64,000 nucleotides of DNA from Profundibacter amoris (GCF_003544895.1 NZ_CP032125.1:2804001-2868000), one strand, 5' to 3'. Shown: positions 17,013 to 27,358, numbered from the stretch's first letter. The notes: a model not told the origin generated them from the letters alone. Numbers and translations are program-made.

Positions 17013-18620
17013 ATGGTAAGTGACGTAAGACTACGTCTGGGGCAGTACGTCCGCGATGGGCTATTCCTGACAGTAATGTTGTGTGCGATGGCGCTTGCGC
17101 CGCTCACAGGTATGGCCGCACCCTATGCGGCTTTTGTAATTGACGCCCGCACCGGCGAGGTGCTGCATTCGCGCAATGCAGATACACGCCTGCATCCCGC
17201 GTCCCTCACCAAGATGATGACGCTATATATTGCGTTCGAGGCGATCGAGCATGGTGAAATTTCGCTGGACACCAAGGTGCGCATTTCCAAACACGCCGCC
17301 TCGATGCCGCCATCCAAACTGGGCCTGAGGGCAGGACAGCGCATCAAACTGCGCTATCTGATCCGTGCCGCCGCCGTGAAATCCGCCAATGACGCCGCCA
17401 CCGCGATCGGCGAGGCGATATCGGGGTCCGAAGCCGCCTTTGCCCGCCGGATGAACCGCACCGCCAAAGCCCTGGGGATGAGCCGCACAACCTTTAAGAA
17501 TATGAACGGGCTGACCGCTGCGGGTCACCTGTCCACCGCCCGAGACATGACCACGCTGGGGCGGCATGTGTTCTATGATTACCCGCAATATTACAACCTG
17601 TTCTCGCGCATAACCACGGATGCAGGGATCAAACAGGTCTATAATACCAACCGCCGCCTGCTGGGTGCCTATCGCGGCGCGGACGGCATCAAAACCGGCT
17701 ATACCCGCGCGGCTGGCTTTAACCTTGTGGCTTCGGCCCGTCGCGGTAAAGAGCGTATCATCGCAACCGTTTTCGGCGGCCGCTCAACGGCCACCCGCAA
17801 CGCCAAAGTGGCCGAATTGCTGGATCTGGGCTTTCGCCGTGCGCCGACCAATGTGCGCGTTCGCAAACCTGCGCGCCCCCCCTATATGGGCAACCGCGGG
17901 CTTGGAAAACCGTCCACCCCGGCACCAACAACGGTGGCCCCGTCAACCAGTGGCTACACCGCTGGTGTTGCGGGCAAAACCATTCGTCTGGTCACTGCAG
18001 TTAGCAAAAGCATGCGCCCGCCACAGCGCCCGACCGTCGCCCCGCCCGAAGAATTGCTGGTGGCTATGAAAAGCGACATCGAAAGCGCATTGGCCGAAGC
18101 ACAGCAAACCGTTGCGGCCGAAGCCGCCATCGAAGTGCCCAAACCGGCGCCCAAACCCGAAGTGGCTGAAACAGCCGTGAGCGAAACCGTTCTGGCCGAA
18201 GCACCCAAAGCGCCGGCTGAACCCGTCGTGACCGCCGCCGTCGCCACGGCAACCGCTGCGGCCCCTGTTGTTACCTCGGCGCCGCTGCCGCGTCCGGCCA
18301 AGGTTATTCTGGCCTCGGCTTTGGCGACGCAGCCTGCAGCAAAGCCCGAACCCGTTGTCGTCACCCGTATTTCCACATCCGGCGGGCGGCTGTGGGGGAT
18401 CAACATCGGCCGCTATAATTCGCAATACAAAGCCGAGCGTGTGTTGCTAAAAACCGCCCTCAAGGAAATGACCACACTTGACGGATCCCTGCGCAAGGTC
18501 GTGCGCCGCAGCACCGGATTTGACGCCAATTTCGTCGGCATGACCCGCGAAACTGCCGAACTGGCCTGCCGCCGCCTGCAAGCGCGCAATATCACTTGTT
18601 CGACAATGGGGCCATCCTGA
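17013..18620 (+). CDS. D-alanyl-D-alanine carboxypeptidase with SPOR domain (PBP5/6-like)
   Basis: A class C low-molecular-weight penicillin-binding protein that trims the terminal D-Ala of peptidoglycan in the periplasm. With the start at 17013, the active-site triads are SLTK (Ser64-Lys67), SAN (124-126) and KTG (227-229). A signal peptide of about 35 residues precedes them. After the catalytic domain comes a long Pro/Ala/Lys linker (about residues 290-450) and a C-terminal SPOR domain of about 70 residues that binds denuded septal glycan, so it likely acts at the division site. The start has GAGGCAGAGT 6 bases upstream; an ATG 12 bases earlier has none. The FAH gene follows 13 bases downstream. 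Confidence 0.9.
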   Translation: MVSDVRLRLGQYVRDGLFLTVMLCAMALAPLTGMAAPYAAFVIDARTGEVLHSRNADTRLHPASLTKMMTLYIAFEAIEHGEISLDTKVRISKHAASMPPSKLGLRAGQRIKLRYLIRAAAVKSANDAATAIGEAISGSEAAFARRMNRTAKALGMSRTTFKNMNGLTAAGHLSTARDMTTLGRHVFYDYPQYYNLFSRITTDAGIKQVYNTNRRLLGAYRGADGIKTGYTRAAGFNLVASARRGKERIIATVFGGRSTATRNAKVAELLDLGFRRAPTNVRVRKPARPPYMGNRGLGKPSTPAPTTVAPSTSGYTAGVAGKTIRLVTAVSKSMRPPQRPTVAPPEELLVAMKSDIESALAEAQQTVAAEAAIEVPKPAPKPEVAETAVSETVLAEAPKAPAEPVVTAAVATATAAAPVVTSAPLPRPAKVILASALATQPAAKPEPVVVTRISTSGGRLWGINIGRYNSQYKAERVLLKTALKEMTTLDGSLRKVVRRSTGFDANFVGMTRETAELACRRLQARNITCSTMGPS

Positions 18621-18633
18621 CAGGTGCCCGGCA

Positions 18634-19323
18634 ATGGTTGAATTCGCCCTGCCCGCACCCGCAACACCAAACGTTGCGATTGCCGACAGCACCCTGCGCT
18701 TTCCCGTGCGCCGCATCTTTTGCGTTGGCCGCAACTATGCCGATCATGCCCGCGAAATGGGGTATGACCCGAACCGCGAACCACCATTCTTTTTCACAAA
18801 ACCCGCCGATGCGGTGGTGGATGATGGCGCAACCCTACCCTATCCGCCGCACACCGAAAACCTGCATCACGAGGCCGAACTGGTGGTGGCGATTGGCGCG
18901 GGTGGTGCGGATATCAAGGTGGAGGATGCCTTGAACCACGTCTGGGGCTATGGCGTTGGCAACGATCTAACCCGCCGCGATATGCAGGCCAAAGCCAAGG
19001 AAATGCGCCGCCCGTGGGACATGGCCAAGGGGTTTGACAACTCCGCCGTTTGCGGGCCGCTGTATCCGGCTTCCATCATCGGCCACCCGACCAAAGGGCG
19101 CATCACCGCGCATGTGGACGGGCAACCACGTCAGGACGGGGATATTGCCGATATGATCTGGCCCGTGGCCGATGTGATCGCTTTTTTGTCAGGCCTGGTC
19201 ACGCTCGCTGCCGGTGATCTGATCTATACCGGCACGCCCGCCGGTGTCGGACCGATCGCCCGCGGCCAAAGCTGCACAATCACGATCGAGGGTTTGGGCA
19301 ACGTCACCAGCACCCATATCTAA
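18634..19323 (+). CDS. Fumarylacetoacetate hydrolase family protein
   Basis: The 229 residue protein has the FAH fold signatures: RRIFCVGRNYADHAREMG near the N-terminus, the metal-binding HHEAELVVAIG with an E-x-E pattern, VWGYGVGNDLTRRD and DLIYTGTPAGVGP near the C-terminus. Members are acylpyruvate hydrolases, hydratases or decarboxylases with a divalent metal; the small one-domain type resembles fumarylpyruvate or acylpyruvate hydrolases. It follows the carboxypeptidase gene by 13 bases. Its stop overlaps the ccoS stop on the opposite strand by 3 bases. Confidence 0.85.
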   Translation: MVEFALPAPATPNVAIADSTLRFPVRRIFCVGRNYADHAREMGYDPNREPPFFFTKPADAVVDDGATLPYPPHTENLHHEAELVVAIGAGGADIKVEDALNHVWGYGVGNDLTRRDMQAKAKEMRRPWDMAKGFDNSAVCGPLYPASIIGHPTKGRITAHVDGQPRQDGDIADMIWPVADVIAFLSGLVTLAAGDLIYTGTPAGVGPIARGQSCTITIEGLGNVTSTHI

Positions 19324-19478
19324 GGGCGCGGTTTATCATCCCATTCGTCGCTTAGAATCCGGTGGGCATCACCATCCGGATCGTCATATTGTTTCGACTT
19401 CAAAGTCCAGAAAAAGGCCAGCAACCCCAGCCCGCCCAGAAACAGTGAAATCGGGATCAGATACAGAATTATTCCCAT
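19320..19478 (-). CDS. ccoS: cbb3 oxidase assembly protein CcoS
   Basis: A 52 residue protein with one membrane helix (about residues 3-25) followed by a short acidic cytoplasmic tail, LKSKQYDDPDGDAHRILSD, typical of CcoS/FixS. It is needed to insert the cofactors (haem and CuB) into CcoN. The ATG has AGGAGAACC 4 bases upstream and lies 10 bases after the ccoI stop, so it ends the ccoGHIS operon. Its stop overlaps the stop of the convergent FAH gene. Confidence 0.9.
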   Translation of the reverse strand: MGIILYLIPISLFLGGLGLLAFFWTLKSKQYDDPDGDAHRILSDEWDDKPRP

Positions 19479-19488
19479 GTTGGTTCTC

Positions 19489-21666
19489 CTAACGCAGCCG
19501 CAGGGCGTTTAGCGATACTGTAATGGATGACGCCGACATCGCCAAGGCCGCCATCAACGGCGTGGCAAACCCGAACAGGGCAATCGGCACCGCAATCGCG
19601 TTATAGCCTGCCGCGATGGCAAAGTTTTCCTTGATCCGGCGGGTTGCCTTGCGGGCGATCACCGTGGCCTCGGCTAGCGGGGACATGTCGCTGCCCAGCA
19701 GGACAATATCGGATGCCACCCGCGCCGCATCCAGTGCGGATGCCGGCGAGATCGACACATGCGCCGCCGCCAGTGCCGCCGTGTCGTTCAACCCGTCACC
19801 GACCATCAAAACCCGCGCGCCCTTTTGCGTCAAGGCATTGATCCGTTTGGCTTTATCCTCGGGCAAGGCTTCGGCCACCCATTCATCAAACCCCAACCGT
19901 CTGGCCAGTTTTTCAACCGCAACCGGCGCGTCGCCAGAAATCAGCAACAGCTTCATACCCTGCTCTTTTAACGCCGCCACAGCCTTGTCCGCGCCTTCGC
20001 GCAAATGGTCCGCAAAGGTGAATTCCAACGGGTCAGCCGTGCCAATCTGCAAATAGGTCGCCGTCTGCGGCCCCGCCTTGGCCCCGACCCACGCCGCACG
20101 CCCCAGACGCACCGTTTCGCCGTTCCATGTGGCCTCGACCCCATAGCCCGGAACCTCGCACAGATCGCTCAACCCGGCGGGTTCCACCCCTGCCCCGCTG
20201 ACCGCCGTGGCAAGGGAAACCGCCAACGGGTGCGACGAAGCCTGTGCCAGCGCCAGCGCCACTTGCAGATCGCGCGGTTTGAATTCTTCCAGATTGGTCA
20301 GTTCCGGCGCGCCTTCGGTCAGGGTGCCGGTTTTGTCGAAAACCACAGTGTCAACTTCGGCCAGCCGCTCCAGCGCTGTGGCGTCCTTGATCAACATCCC
20401 GCGCCGAAACAGCCGCCCCGACGCCGCCGTTGTCACCGCCGGAACCGCAAGGCCAAGGGCGCAGGGGCAGGTGATGATCAGCACAGCAACCGCGATGTTC
20501 AGCGACAGGCGCACATCACCGCCGGATATAACCATCCAGCCGACAAAGGCCAAGAACGACAACAAATGCACCCCCGGCGCATAGATACCCGCCGCCTTGT
20601 CCGCCAGCGAGGTGTAGCGGTTTTTCGAGCTTTCGGCCATTGCCACCAGATCGGCCATGCGATGCAGCGATGTATCTTCACCCGCCGCAGTGACGCGCAC
20701 GGTCAGGGGGCCGGTCAGGTTAACCTCGCCCGCGCTGACCACGCTATCGGGGCCGGCATAGACCGGCACGGTTTCACCTGTCAGCAAGGAGCGGTCCAAT
20801 TCGCTTTGGCCATCCGTCACAACCCCGTCCACCGGCATCCGCCCCCCCGGTTTGACCCGCACCAGATCGCCAACGGCCAATTCGGCAATCGGCACTGTGA
20901 CCAGTTCGTCGCCCTCGAACCGTTCCGCGCGCGGCACTTCCAGCGCGGCCAGTTCTTCGGCGGCTGATCGGGCAATGGCGCGGGTGCGATGATCCAAATA
21001 ACGGCCCGCCAGCAGGAAAAACGTCAGCGACAGGGCCGCGTCGAAATAAGCATGTTCGCCGCTTTGGGTGACTTCATACAACGACAGGGCACAGGCCAGC
21101 AGGATCGCCAGCGAAATCGGCACATCCATATTCAGGCGGCGCACCTTCAACACCGACCAGGCGCTGCGGAAAAACGGCTGCGCGGAAAAGGCGATGGCCG
21201 GCAGGGCGATGATGGCGGAAATCCAGTGGAACAGATCGCGAGTCGCGGACTCGGCCCCGGCCCAGACCGAGATCGACAGCAGCATCACGTTCATCATCGC
21301 AAAGCCCGCCACCGCCAGCCGCATCAGCAATTCACGCCCGCGTTTGTCGGTTTCGGTGGCCCGCAGGGTGCCCGCGTCCAGCTCGTGTGCCTCGTATCCG
21401 ATCCCAGCCAAAAGTTCGGTCATATCATCGGCGGTTATATCCGGATCCGCCTCGATACTGACGCGTTTCAGGGTCAGGTTTACCCGCGCCGAATGCACAC
21501 CGGTGGCGCGTTCCAACTCGCGTTCAACCGCCGTGATACAGGCCGCGCAATGCACTGTGGGCAAGGACAGCATGATCCGCGCCTCGACCACCTCGTTCAT
21601 CTTGGCAAGCTCTTCTGCCGAAGGGGCAACCGAGCAGGCAGGACAGGCAGCGATTTGCGCGCACAT
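19489..21666 (-). CDS. ccoI: Copper-exporting P1B-type ATPase CcoI (FixI)
   Basis: The 725 residue membrane ATPase moves Cu(I) to the periplasmic side for cbb3 oxidase assembly. In order: a Cys-rich N-terminus (CPAC), a heavy-metal domain with C40-A-A-C43, membrane segments, the metal site C400-P-C402, the phosphorylated Asp near 444 in DKTGTLTEG, and GDGLNDTAAL. The absence of an extra long metal-binding array and the position in ccoGHIS mark it as the FixI/CopA2 type, slow in export but essential for the oxidase. Four bases separate it from ccoH. Confidence 0.96.
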   Translation of the reverse strand: MCAQIAACPACSVAPSAEELAKMNEVVEARIMLSLPTVHCAACITAVERELERATGVHSARVNLTLKRVSIEADPDITADDMTELLAGIGYEAHELDAGTLRATETDKRGRELLMRLAVAGFAMMNVMLLSISVWAGAESATRDLFHWISAIIALPAIAFSAQPFFRSAWSVLKVRRLNMDVPISLAILLACALSLYEVTQSGEHAYFDAALSLTFFLLAGRYLDHRTRAIARSAAEELAALEVPRAERFEGDELVTVPIAELAVGDLVRVKPGGRMPVDGVVTDGQSELDRSLLTGETVPVYAGPDSVVSAGEVNLTGPLTVRVTAAGEDTSLHRMADLVAMAESSKNRYTSLADKAAGIYAPGVHLLSFLAFVGWMVISGGDVRLSLNIAVAVLIITCPCALGLAVPAVTTAASGRLFRRGMLIKDATALERLAEVDTVVFDKTGTLTEGAPELTNLEEFKPRDLQVALALAQASSHPLAVSLATAVSGAGVEPAGLSDLCEVPGYGVEATWNGETVRLGRAAWVGAKAGPQTATYLQIGTADPLEFTFADHLREGADKAVAALKEQGMKLLLISGDAPVAVEKLARRLGFDEWVAEALPEDKAKRINALTQKGARVLMVGDGLNDTAALAAAHVSISPASALDAARVASDIVLLGSDMSPLAEATVIARKATRRIKENFAIAAGYNAIAVPIALFGFATPLMAALAMSASSITVSLNALRLR

Positions 21667-21669
21667 GGC

Positions 21670-22122
21670 TTAGCCTTTCACCTCGAAATCCAGACGCTGG
21701 TGGAATTTGGTACCGTCAAGCGCGGTGGCCTTCAGGCGCAGATTCCATTTACCTTCGCCCAATGTCAGCGGTGCGCGAAATTTACCGCCGCGCTGTTGGA
21801 ATTGCGGCGTCTGGTCTTCCCGCACATGGGTGGGGCGCCCGACGATGGCATTCAGCAGGGCCACATCGGCCGGGCGACCGGAATTATCCACCACTTCGAC
21901 CACCAGTTCACCCGGCTCGTATGTCACCGAAACCGTCCACCCCAGCGCCTGTTGAGCGGCGCGTTCAGTGTCAAAGTTCTGGCTGGCCACATAGCTGTTT
22001 TTCACATCCAGCCCCGGAAAGGTGCTTAGAGCCGAGTAGGCCATAAACAGGTTCACCGTAATGATCACGCCAAAGGCGCCAACAAACGCGAATAGAACCT
22101 TGCGGCCGGTAAATGGTGCCAT
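21670..22122 (-). CDS. ccoH: CcoH/FixH oxidase assembly protein
   Basis: A 150 residue protein with one N-terminal membrane helix (residues about 8-30) and a periplasmic domain with GWTVSVTYEPGEL and a PLTLGEGKWNLRLKA stretch that fits the FixH family. It helps assemble or stabilise the cbb3 oxidase, likely with CcoI. Its ATG follows directly on the ccoG stop with no gap, and ccoI starts 4 bases after its stop. Confidence 0.9.
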   Translation of the reverse strand: MAPFTGRKVLFAFVGAFGVIITVNLFMAYSALSTFPGLDVKNSYVASQNFDTERAAQQALGWTVSVTYEPGELVVEVVDNSGRPADVALLNAIVGRPTHVREDQTPQFQQRGGKFRAPLTLGEGKWNLRLKATALDGTKFHQRLDFEVKG

Positions 22123-23553
22123 CTATTGGGCCTTTCCGTTAAAGACGGTGCTGGTTTGCACCTTTTCCTCGCCAACCTTGTCCTCGACAGACAGGGTTAT
22201 TTCCGTGCGGTCCGATTTGGCAGGCGCGCTGCCGGCCGGGGCCGTCACATAGACACGCTGCAACAGGGTTTCGTTTGCGGGCACGATAACGCTGTTGCCT
22301 TCGCGACCTTCCAGGGAAATCCCGATACTGGGATCGCCACTAACCGAAATGTCAAACTTGCGATCGTCGCCGTGCTTGTTGCGCAGCCGCACATCATAGG
22401 TGTTACGGATCGTTCCGTCCGACAGTGTAACATAAATCGGGTTGCGCACAGGCGCAACGGTCATATCAATGTCCGGCCGGATGATCAGCGCCACCAGCAG
22501 GCCGATACCGACAAGCGACCATAAAGTAATATACATAATGGTTCGGGGGCGGAAAACATGCCGCCAGATCGGTTTGGGTGTTGCGCCATGTGTTTCGGCT
22601 TCTTCATCGGACAGGGCCAGATAATCAATCAACCCGCGCGGTTTGCCGATTTTCTCCATCACATCGTCGCAAGCATCGATACAAAGGGCACAGGTGATAC
22701 ATTCCAACTGCTGCCCGTCGCGAATGTCGATGCCCGTCGGACAGACATTGACGCAGGCCATACAGTCGATGCAATCCCCCAGATTTTCCGCATCCGCCCC
22801 CTTGCGCCGTTTACCGCGCGGCTCGCCGCGCCAGTGGCGGTATCCGACTGTCAGCGTGTCTTCGTCCATCATCGCGGCCTGAATGCGCGGCCATGGGCAC
22901 ATATAGATACAGATCTGTTCGCGGGCGAAACCGCCAAAACCAACGGTTGTGAGTGTCAGCACAAGAATGGTCAGATAGGCAATCGGATGCGCCTGAAAGG
23001 TCACCAGATCAACCAGCAATGTCGGCGCATCGGCAAAATAGAACACCCACGCCCCGCCTGTGGCAACACCGATCAGCAACCAGACAAACCATTTAAACAG
23101 TCGCAAGCGCCATTTTCGGGCATCCCATTTGGATTTCCAAAGGCGCACACGGGCGTTCCGGTCTCCCTCGATCCAGCGTTCTGTCAGTATGAACAGATCG
23201 GTCCAGATGGTTTGCGGGCAGGTATAGCCACACCAGACCCGACCAGCCGCTGCCGTGAACAGGAACAATCCCAGCCCGGCCATGATCAACAGGCCAGCGA
23301 TAAAGTAGAATTCATGCGGCCAGATTTCGATCATGAAAAAGTAAAAACGCCGTCCGGCAAGATCGATCAGAACCGCCTGGTCCGGCAGGTTCGGGCCACG
23401 ATCCCAGCGAATCCACGGCGTCAGGTAATAGACAGCCATCGCAATGCCCAGCAACCACCACTTCAAGGTGCGGAATTTCCCTTTCACCTTGCGCGGGAAT
23501 ACCGGTTCGCGGGCAGCGTATAATTGCGGGGCTTTGTTTTCTGTATTGCTCAC
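22123..23553 (-). CDS. ccoG: CcoG (FixG/RdxA) Cu(II) reductase with two 4Fe-4S clusters
   Basis: The 476 residue protein spans the membrane several times (about residues 30-230), then has a ferredoxin-like region: CIDCMACVNVCP and, 22 residues on, CITCALCIDACD (about residues 258-293), binding two 4Fe-4S clusters. A C-terminal periplasmic Ig-like domain follows. CcoG reduces Cu(II) for uptake into the cbb3 assembly line. Translation starts at a GTG with GGAG 8 bases upstream. It heads the ccoGHIS operon, 268 bases after ccoP. Confidence 0.95.
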   Translation of the reverse strand: MSNTENKAPQLYAAREPVFPRKVKGKFRTLKWWLLGIAMAVYYLTPWIRWDRGPNLPDQAVLIDLAGRRFYFFMIEIWPHEFYFIAGLLIMAGLGLFLFTAAAGRVWCGYTCPQTIWTDLFILTERWIEGDRNARVRLWKSKWDARKWRLRLFKWFVWLLIGVATGGAWVFYFADAPTLLVDLVTFQAHPIAYLTILVLTLTTVGFGGFAREQICIYMCPWPRIQAAMMDEDTLTVGYRHWRGEPRGKRRKGADAENLGDCIDCMACVNVCPTGIDIRDGQQLECITCALCIDACDDVMEKIGKPRGLIDYLALSDEEAETHGATPKPIWRHVFRPRTIMYITLWSLVGIGLLVALIIRPDIDMTVAPVRNPIYVTLSDGTIRNTYDVRLRNKHGDDRKFDISVSGDPSIGISLEGREGNSVIVPANETLLQRVYVTAPAGSAPAKSDRTEITLSVEDKVGEEKVQTSTVFNGKAQ

Positions 23554-23737
23554 GGGATCAACTCCAACCGTCGATTTGCTTTGGCTGTATGTAACAGACA
23601 GCTATCTCGACTCACAAAGATAGCCTTAGCAGTGGAAATAATAGTAATTTCGCCAATGCCCATGCGACGAAGCGTAACATGCCCTGCGGCATAAGGCGAC
23701 AAAGCCCTTGTTAGAATCCGTCTAATGGGGTTAAGGT

Positions 23738-23810
23738 GGCACCGACCCCCAAGGAAACGCGCGAACAGGACGGGCGTCGGTGCCTTTTACCGAGGGCTGG
23801 AGACCCTCGG
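23738..23810. other. Two hairpins between ccoP and ccoG
   Basis: The 268 base ccoP-ccoG spacer holds two hairpins. The first pairs GGCACCGAC (23738-23746) with GTCGGTGCC (23776-23784), a perfect 9 bp stem with a 29 base loop. The second pairs CCGAGGG with CCCTCGG around a 7 base loop (23790-23810), 12 bases past the ccoP stop. Neither has a T tract in the direction of ccoP transcription, so a terminator, RNA processing site or small RNA are all possible. I recognise no riboswitch. Confidence 0.5.
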
Positions 23811-23821
23811 AAGCTTATTTC

Positions 23822-24703
23822 TTACTCACCACCACCAAGCTGGTGGACGTAAGTGGCAACGGCGCGAATATCAGACTCGGACAAACGAGCCGCCCATGTG
23901 GGCATTACGCCGAAGCGGGCGAAGTTGACACTCTCACGAATCGTGTCTTTGTCGCCGCCATACAGCCAGATAGCATCAGTCAGATTAGGCGCGCCTTGAT
24001 CTCGATCACCTTTTCCGTCTTCTCCGTGACAAGATGAGCAATTATCTTCAAAAACAACCGCCCCTGCCTTGGCCAGTTCCGGGTCTGCCTGGTCTGTCTG
24101 GCCGGAAATCGTCAGGACGTAGTTTACAACCTGTTCGATTTCTTCCTTGCTCAGCAGTTCATCAGCGCCGAATTTAGGCATTTCCGAGAAACGCGCATCG
24201 TCGTCATCCTCGTTCCGCACACCATGTGTTACGGTATAATGGATGTCCTCGACGGTGCCGCCCCACAGCCAGTCATCGTCCAGCAGGTTGGGATAGCCTT
24301 TGGCACCCGATGCACCAGACCCGTGGCACTGGGCACACCATGTCTGGAACACAGCGTGGCCGGCGTTGATGGCATAGCCCTTCAGCTCGGGATCGGCGGC
24401 AATCTCGGTCAACTCGACTGAGGCAAGTTTGTTTTCGATCGCGGCATTGGCTTCGTCAACGGCCTTGATTTCAGCCGCCACATCCGCACGGGTGGACCAT
24501 TTCAGCAGACCGGGCGTAGCCCCCTCTTTTGAAATAGGCCAAGCCGGATAGGCGATGGTATAACCGATAGCCCAAACAATGGTTGCATAGAGCGTCCACA
24601 ACCACCAGCGCGGCAATGGATTGTTGAACTCTTCAATCCCGTCCCAGACGTGGCCAGTTGTTTCAACTTCATCTTCTTTTATTTCTGTCGGTTTCTTACT
24701 CAT
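23822..24703 (-). CDS. ccoP: cbb3 oxidase di-haem subunit III
   Basis: CcoP passes electrons into the cbb3 oxidase. The 293 residue protein has a cytoplasmic start, one or two membrane helices (about residues 35-60) and two cytochrome c domains with haem motifs CAQCH near residue 121 and CSSCH near 222. Met ligands are in FSEMPKFG and GVMPTWA. The start overlaps the ccoQ stop by 4 bases (ATGA type), so translation is coupled. It ends the ccoNOQP operon. Confidence 0.96.
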   Translation of the reverse strand: MSKKPTEIKEDEVETTGHVWDGIEEFNNPLPRWWLWTLYATIVWAIGYTIAYPAWPISKEGATPGLLKWSTRADVAAEIKAVDEANAAIENKLASVELTEIAADPELKGYAINAGHAVFQTWCAQCHGSGASGAKGYPNLLDDDWLWGGTVEDIHYTVTHGVRNEDDDDARFSEMPKFGADELLSKEEIEQVVNYVLTISGQTDQADPELAKAGAVVFEDNCSSCHGEDGKGDRDQGAPNLTDAIWLYGGDKDTIRESVNFARFGVMPTWAARLSESDIRAVATYVHQLGGGE

Positions 24704-24903
24704 GACCGCGCCTCCTTGTTGACATCTGCGGGATCGGCAGCAGGTTTGTCTTCATTGCGGAAAGGGATGTTGGCGATATCGTCGTGCACCTTGCGGCTGC
24801 CCGGGCGGAACGCCCAGAAAACCACAAAGATAAACACGGCGAAAATGCCCAGCATGCCCCAGCTATCTGCGAATTGCCGCATTACGGAATAGGTATCCAT
24901 CAT
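24700..24903 (-). CDS. ccoQ: cbb3 oxidase small subunit CcoQ
   Basis: A 67 residue single-helix protein (hydrophobic about residues 17-34, then [11 protein letters not shown]). This matches FixQ/CcoQ, which stabilises the association of CcoP with the core or tunes oxidase stability in oxygen. It sits between ccoO (6 base gap) and ccoP (4 base overlap). The ATG at 24903 could also be the second codon. Confidence 0.9.
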   Translation of the reverse strand: MMDTYSVMRQFADSWGMLGIFAVFIFVVFWAFRPGSRKVHDDIANIPFRNEDKPAADPADVNKEARS

Positions 24904-24909
24904 CCCCTC

Positions 24910-25635
24910 CTAGCGGTTTGCAACAGGCGTGAAGGTCGAGAAATCAACCAGCGTGCCCAACATTTGCAGATACGCAATCAGCGCGTCCATTTCCGAAACA
25001 CCCGGCTTGCCATCAAAGTTGCGCACCTGCGCTTTGGGATAGCGGGCCAGCATTTCCTCGTAATCGCTGTCCGGATCGGCCTGTGCCACAAAGTCGGCCT
25101 TGGCGCTTGCGATCATCTCGTCTGTGTAAGGCACACCGACCATGCGGTGCGTCTTCAGCAGATCTTCGATGTAAGTCGGCTCGATCATCCGGTTCGACAG
25201 GAAGCCGTATTTTGGCATGATCGACACAGGAACAACCGACTGCGGATTGGTCAGGTGGTCAACATGCCATGCATCCGAATAACGGCCGCCAACACGGGCC
25301 AGATCGGGACCTGTCCGCTTGGAGCCCCATTGTGCCGGGTGGTCATATTGCGATTCAGCCGCCAGCGAATAGTGGCCGTAACGCTCGACCTCGTCGCGCA
25401 GCGGGCGGATCATCTGGCTGTGACATACGTAACAACCCTCGCGCACATAGATGTCCCGGCCGGTCAACTCGAGCGGGGAGTAGGGGCGCATGCCCTCTAC
25501 ATCCTCGATCGTGTTTTCCAGATAGAACAAAGGTGCGATTTCAACGGCACCGCCAACGGAAACAACCAGCAGCGAAAGAACCATCAGAATAGTTGCATTT
25601 TTCTCGATGATTGAGTGTTTATCAAGGAAAGCCAT
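24910..25635 (-). CDS. ccoO: cbb3 oxidase mono-haem subunit II
   Basis: A 241 residue protein with an N-terminal membrane anchor (about residues 15-37) and a periplasmic cytochrome c domain with haem motif CYVCH near residue 68 and Met ligand in GFLSNRM or VSIMPKYG. It takes electrons from CcoP and passes them to Cco[14 protein letters not shown] is a hallmark of the family. It follows ccoN by 14 bases. Confidence 0.96.
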   Translation of the reverse strand: MAFLDKHSIIEKNATILMVLSLLVVSVGGAVEIAPLFYLENTIEDVEGMRPYSPLELTGRDIYVREGCYVCHSQMIRPLRDEVERYGHYSLAAESQYDHPAQWGSKRTGPDLARVGGRYSDAWHVDHLTNPQSVVPVSIMPKYGFLSNRMIEPTYIEDLLKTHRMVGVPYTDEMIASAKADFVAQADPDSDYEEMLARYPKAQVRNFDGKPGVSEMDALIAYLQMLGTLVDFSTFTPVANR

Positions 25636-25649
25636 CTGTCATTCCCTCC

Positions 25650-27248
25650 CTATTCTGCTGGAACGGCTACGGTGGCACCGGCTTTGGCCGGACGCTTCGC
25701 AACTGTTGCCCAAAGGTTGTATGCCATGATGATGCCGCCACTCAGGTACAAGAACCCGCCAATTGCGCGCACAACATTCATCGGCCATTTGGCTTCTACG
25801 GTGTCGGCGAACGAGTTCACAAGGAAACCGTTGGGGTCAACTTCGCGCCACATCAGACCTTCCATGATGCCCGATACCCACATCGAGGAGGCGTAGAGAA
25901 CGATCCCGATTGTGGCCAGCCAGAAGTGGTAGCTTACCAGCTTCAGGGAATACAGGCCTTCGCGGTTCCACAGACGAGGCACCAGGAAGTACAGCGAACC
26001 AAAGATGATCATACCGTTCCAGCCCAGAGCGCCAGAGTGAACGTGGCCAATGGTCCAGTCGGTATAGTGCGACAGCGAGTTCACAGCGCGGATCGACATC
26101 ATCGGACCCTCGAATGTGGACATGCCGTAGAAACCGATCGACACAACCATCATCCGGATAACCGGATCCGTGCGCAGTTTGTCCCATGCGCCCGACAGGG
26201 TCATCAGACCGTTGATCATACCGCCCCATGAAGGCATCCACAGGATGATCGACATAACCATACCCAGTGTACCGGCCCAGTCAGGCAGTGCGGTATAGTG
26301 CAGGTGGTGTGGACCTGCCCAGATATAAAGGAAGATCAGTGCCCAGAAGTGGATGATCGACAGTTTATACGAAAACACAGGGCGTTCGGCCTGCTTGGGC
26401 ACAAAGTAGTACATCATACCAAGGAAGCCGGCTGTCAGGAAGAAGCCCACAGCATTGTGGCCATACCACCACTGGGTCATCATATCCTGAACACCCGAAA
26501 ACACCTGAACCGATTTCGAGCCGAACAGCGACACGGGGATCGACAGGTTGTTAACGATGTGCAGCATCGCAATGGTGATGATGAAGGACAGGTAGAACCA
26601 GTTGGCCACATAGATGTGCTTTTCTTTACGCTTGTAAAGTGTGCCCATATACACCGCCAGATAGGCGACCCAGACAACAGTCAGCCACCAGTCGGCCAGC
26701 CATTCGAGTTCTGCATATTCTTTGGATTGTGTCGCACCCAGAATGTAACCGGTAGCCGCAAGAACGATAACCAGTTGATATCCCCAGAACACGAACCAGG
26801 CCAGGTTTCCGCCCCAAAGGCGCGCTGCCGAGGTTCGCTGCACAACGTAAAACGAGGTCGCAATCAGGCCGTTCCCGCCAAACGCAAAGATAACAGCCGA
26901 AGTGTGCAAAGGGCGTAAGCGGCCAAAATTCAAATAGCCTTGCGCCCATTCGAAGTTCAGATTCGGAAAGGCCAGCAGAGTTGCAATCCAGTCCCCAACC
27001 AGAAACCCGGTCAGCCCCCAGCCGACCGTGGCGATCACACCGGCCCGGACAACACCATCGAGGTAACCTTCTTCCTCTTTCGGTTTGTCATCCCCAAGAC
27101 CGCGCACCGTCCAGATGAACAGTATGATGGCCGCGATCATAACAGTGATTGCGTTCACCAGATAGGCAAGATCTCTTGCGTAGTTGGCTGCGATAGCGGC
27201 CAAAACCACCACTGCGCCCACTACAATCAGTTTAATGTAGTCCCACAT
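25650..27248 (-). CDS. ccoN: cbb3 oxidase catalytic subunit I
   Basis: The haem-copper subunit of the high-affinity oxidase used at low oxygen. The 532 residue membrane protein has about twelve helices. Conserved metal-ligand regions are visible: [13 protein letters not shown] with the CuB His and cross-linked Tyr, [13 protein letters not shown] with the His pair, and [21 protein letters not shown] with haem ligands. It begins [11 protein letters not shown], as in close relatives. Two perfect FNR boxes lie 97-142 bases upstream, shared with the divergent usp gene, so anaerobic induction by FnrL is expected. Confidence 0.97.
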   Translation of the reverse strand: MWDYIKLIVVGAVVVLAAIAANYARDLAYLVNAITVMIAAIILFIWTVRGLGDDKPKEEEGYLDGVVRAGVIATVGWGLTGFLVGDWIATLLAFPNLNFEWAQGYLNFGRLRPLHTSAVIFAFGGNGLIATSFYVVQRTSAARLWGGNLAWFVFWGYQLVIVLAATGYILGATQSKEYAELEWLADWWLTVVWVAYLAVYMGTLYKRKEKHIYVANWFYLSFIITIAMLHIVNNLSIPVSLFGSKSVQVFSGVQDMMTQWWYGHNAVGFFLTAGFLGMMYYFVPKQAERPVFSYKLSIIHFWALIFLYIWAGPHHLHYTALPDWAGTLGMVMSIILWMPSWGGMINGLMTLSGAWDKLRTDPVIRMMVVSIGFYGMSTFEGPMMSIRAVNSLSHYTDWTIGHVHSGALGWNGMIIFGSLYFLVPRLWNREGLYSLKLVSYHFWLATIGIVLYASSMWVSGIMEGLMWREVDPNGFLVNSFADTVEAKWPMNVVRAIGGFLYLSGGIIMAYNLWATVAKRPAKAGATVAVPAE

Positions 27249-27344
27249 TGCACGTCCCTTCGTCTTTGTTCTACCGCGCGACTCACACTTCGCCCGGCTA
27301 CTTTGCGACTAGATGCGGTATGCCGTGCCCAGACACAACCCACC

Positions 27345-27358
27345 TTGATCTATATCAA
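27345..27358. promoter_or_regulatory. FNR/FnrL box 1 in the ccoN-usp region
   Basis: TTGATCTATATCAA matches TTGAT-N4-ATCAA exactly. It is centred about 103 bases upstream of the ccoN start and 101 bases from the usp start. It lies 32 bp (about three helical turns) from box 2. Confidence 0.9.

Noticed and set aside
23540-23560. TTGATCCCG near the ccoG start as an FNR site
   Set aside because: Only one half fits. The second half ATCAA is missing at the right spacing, and the sequence overlaps the ccoG ribosome site.
23822-24703. ccoP as a frameshifted or truncated gene
   Set aside because: Both haem motifs and the normal length are present and the start overlaps ccoQ as usual.
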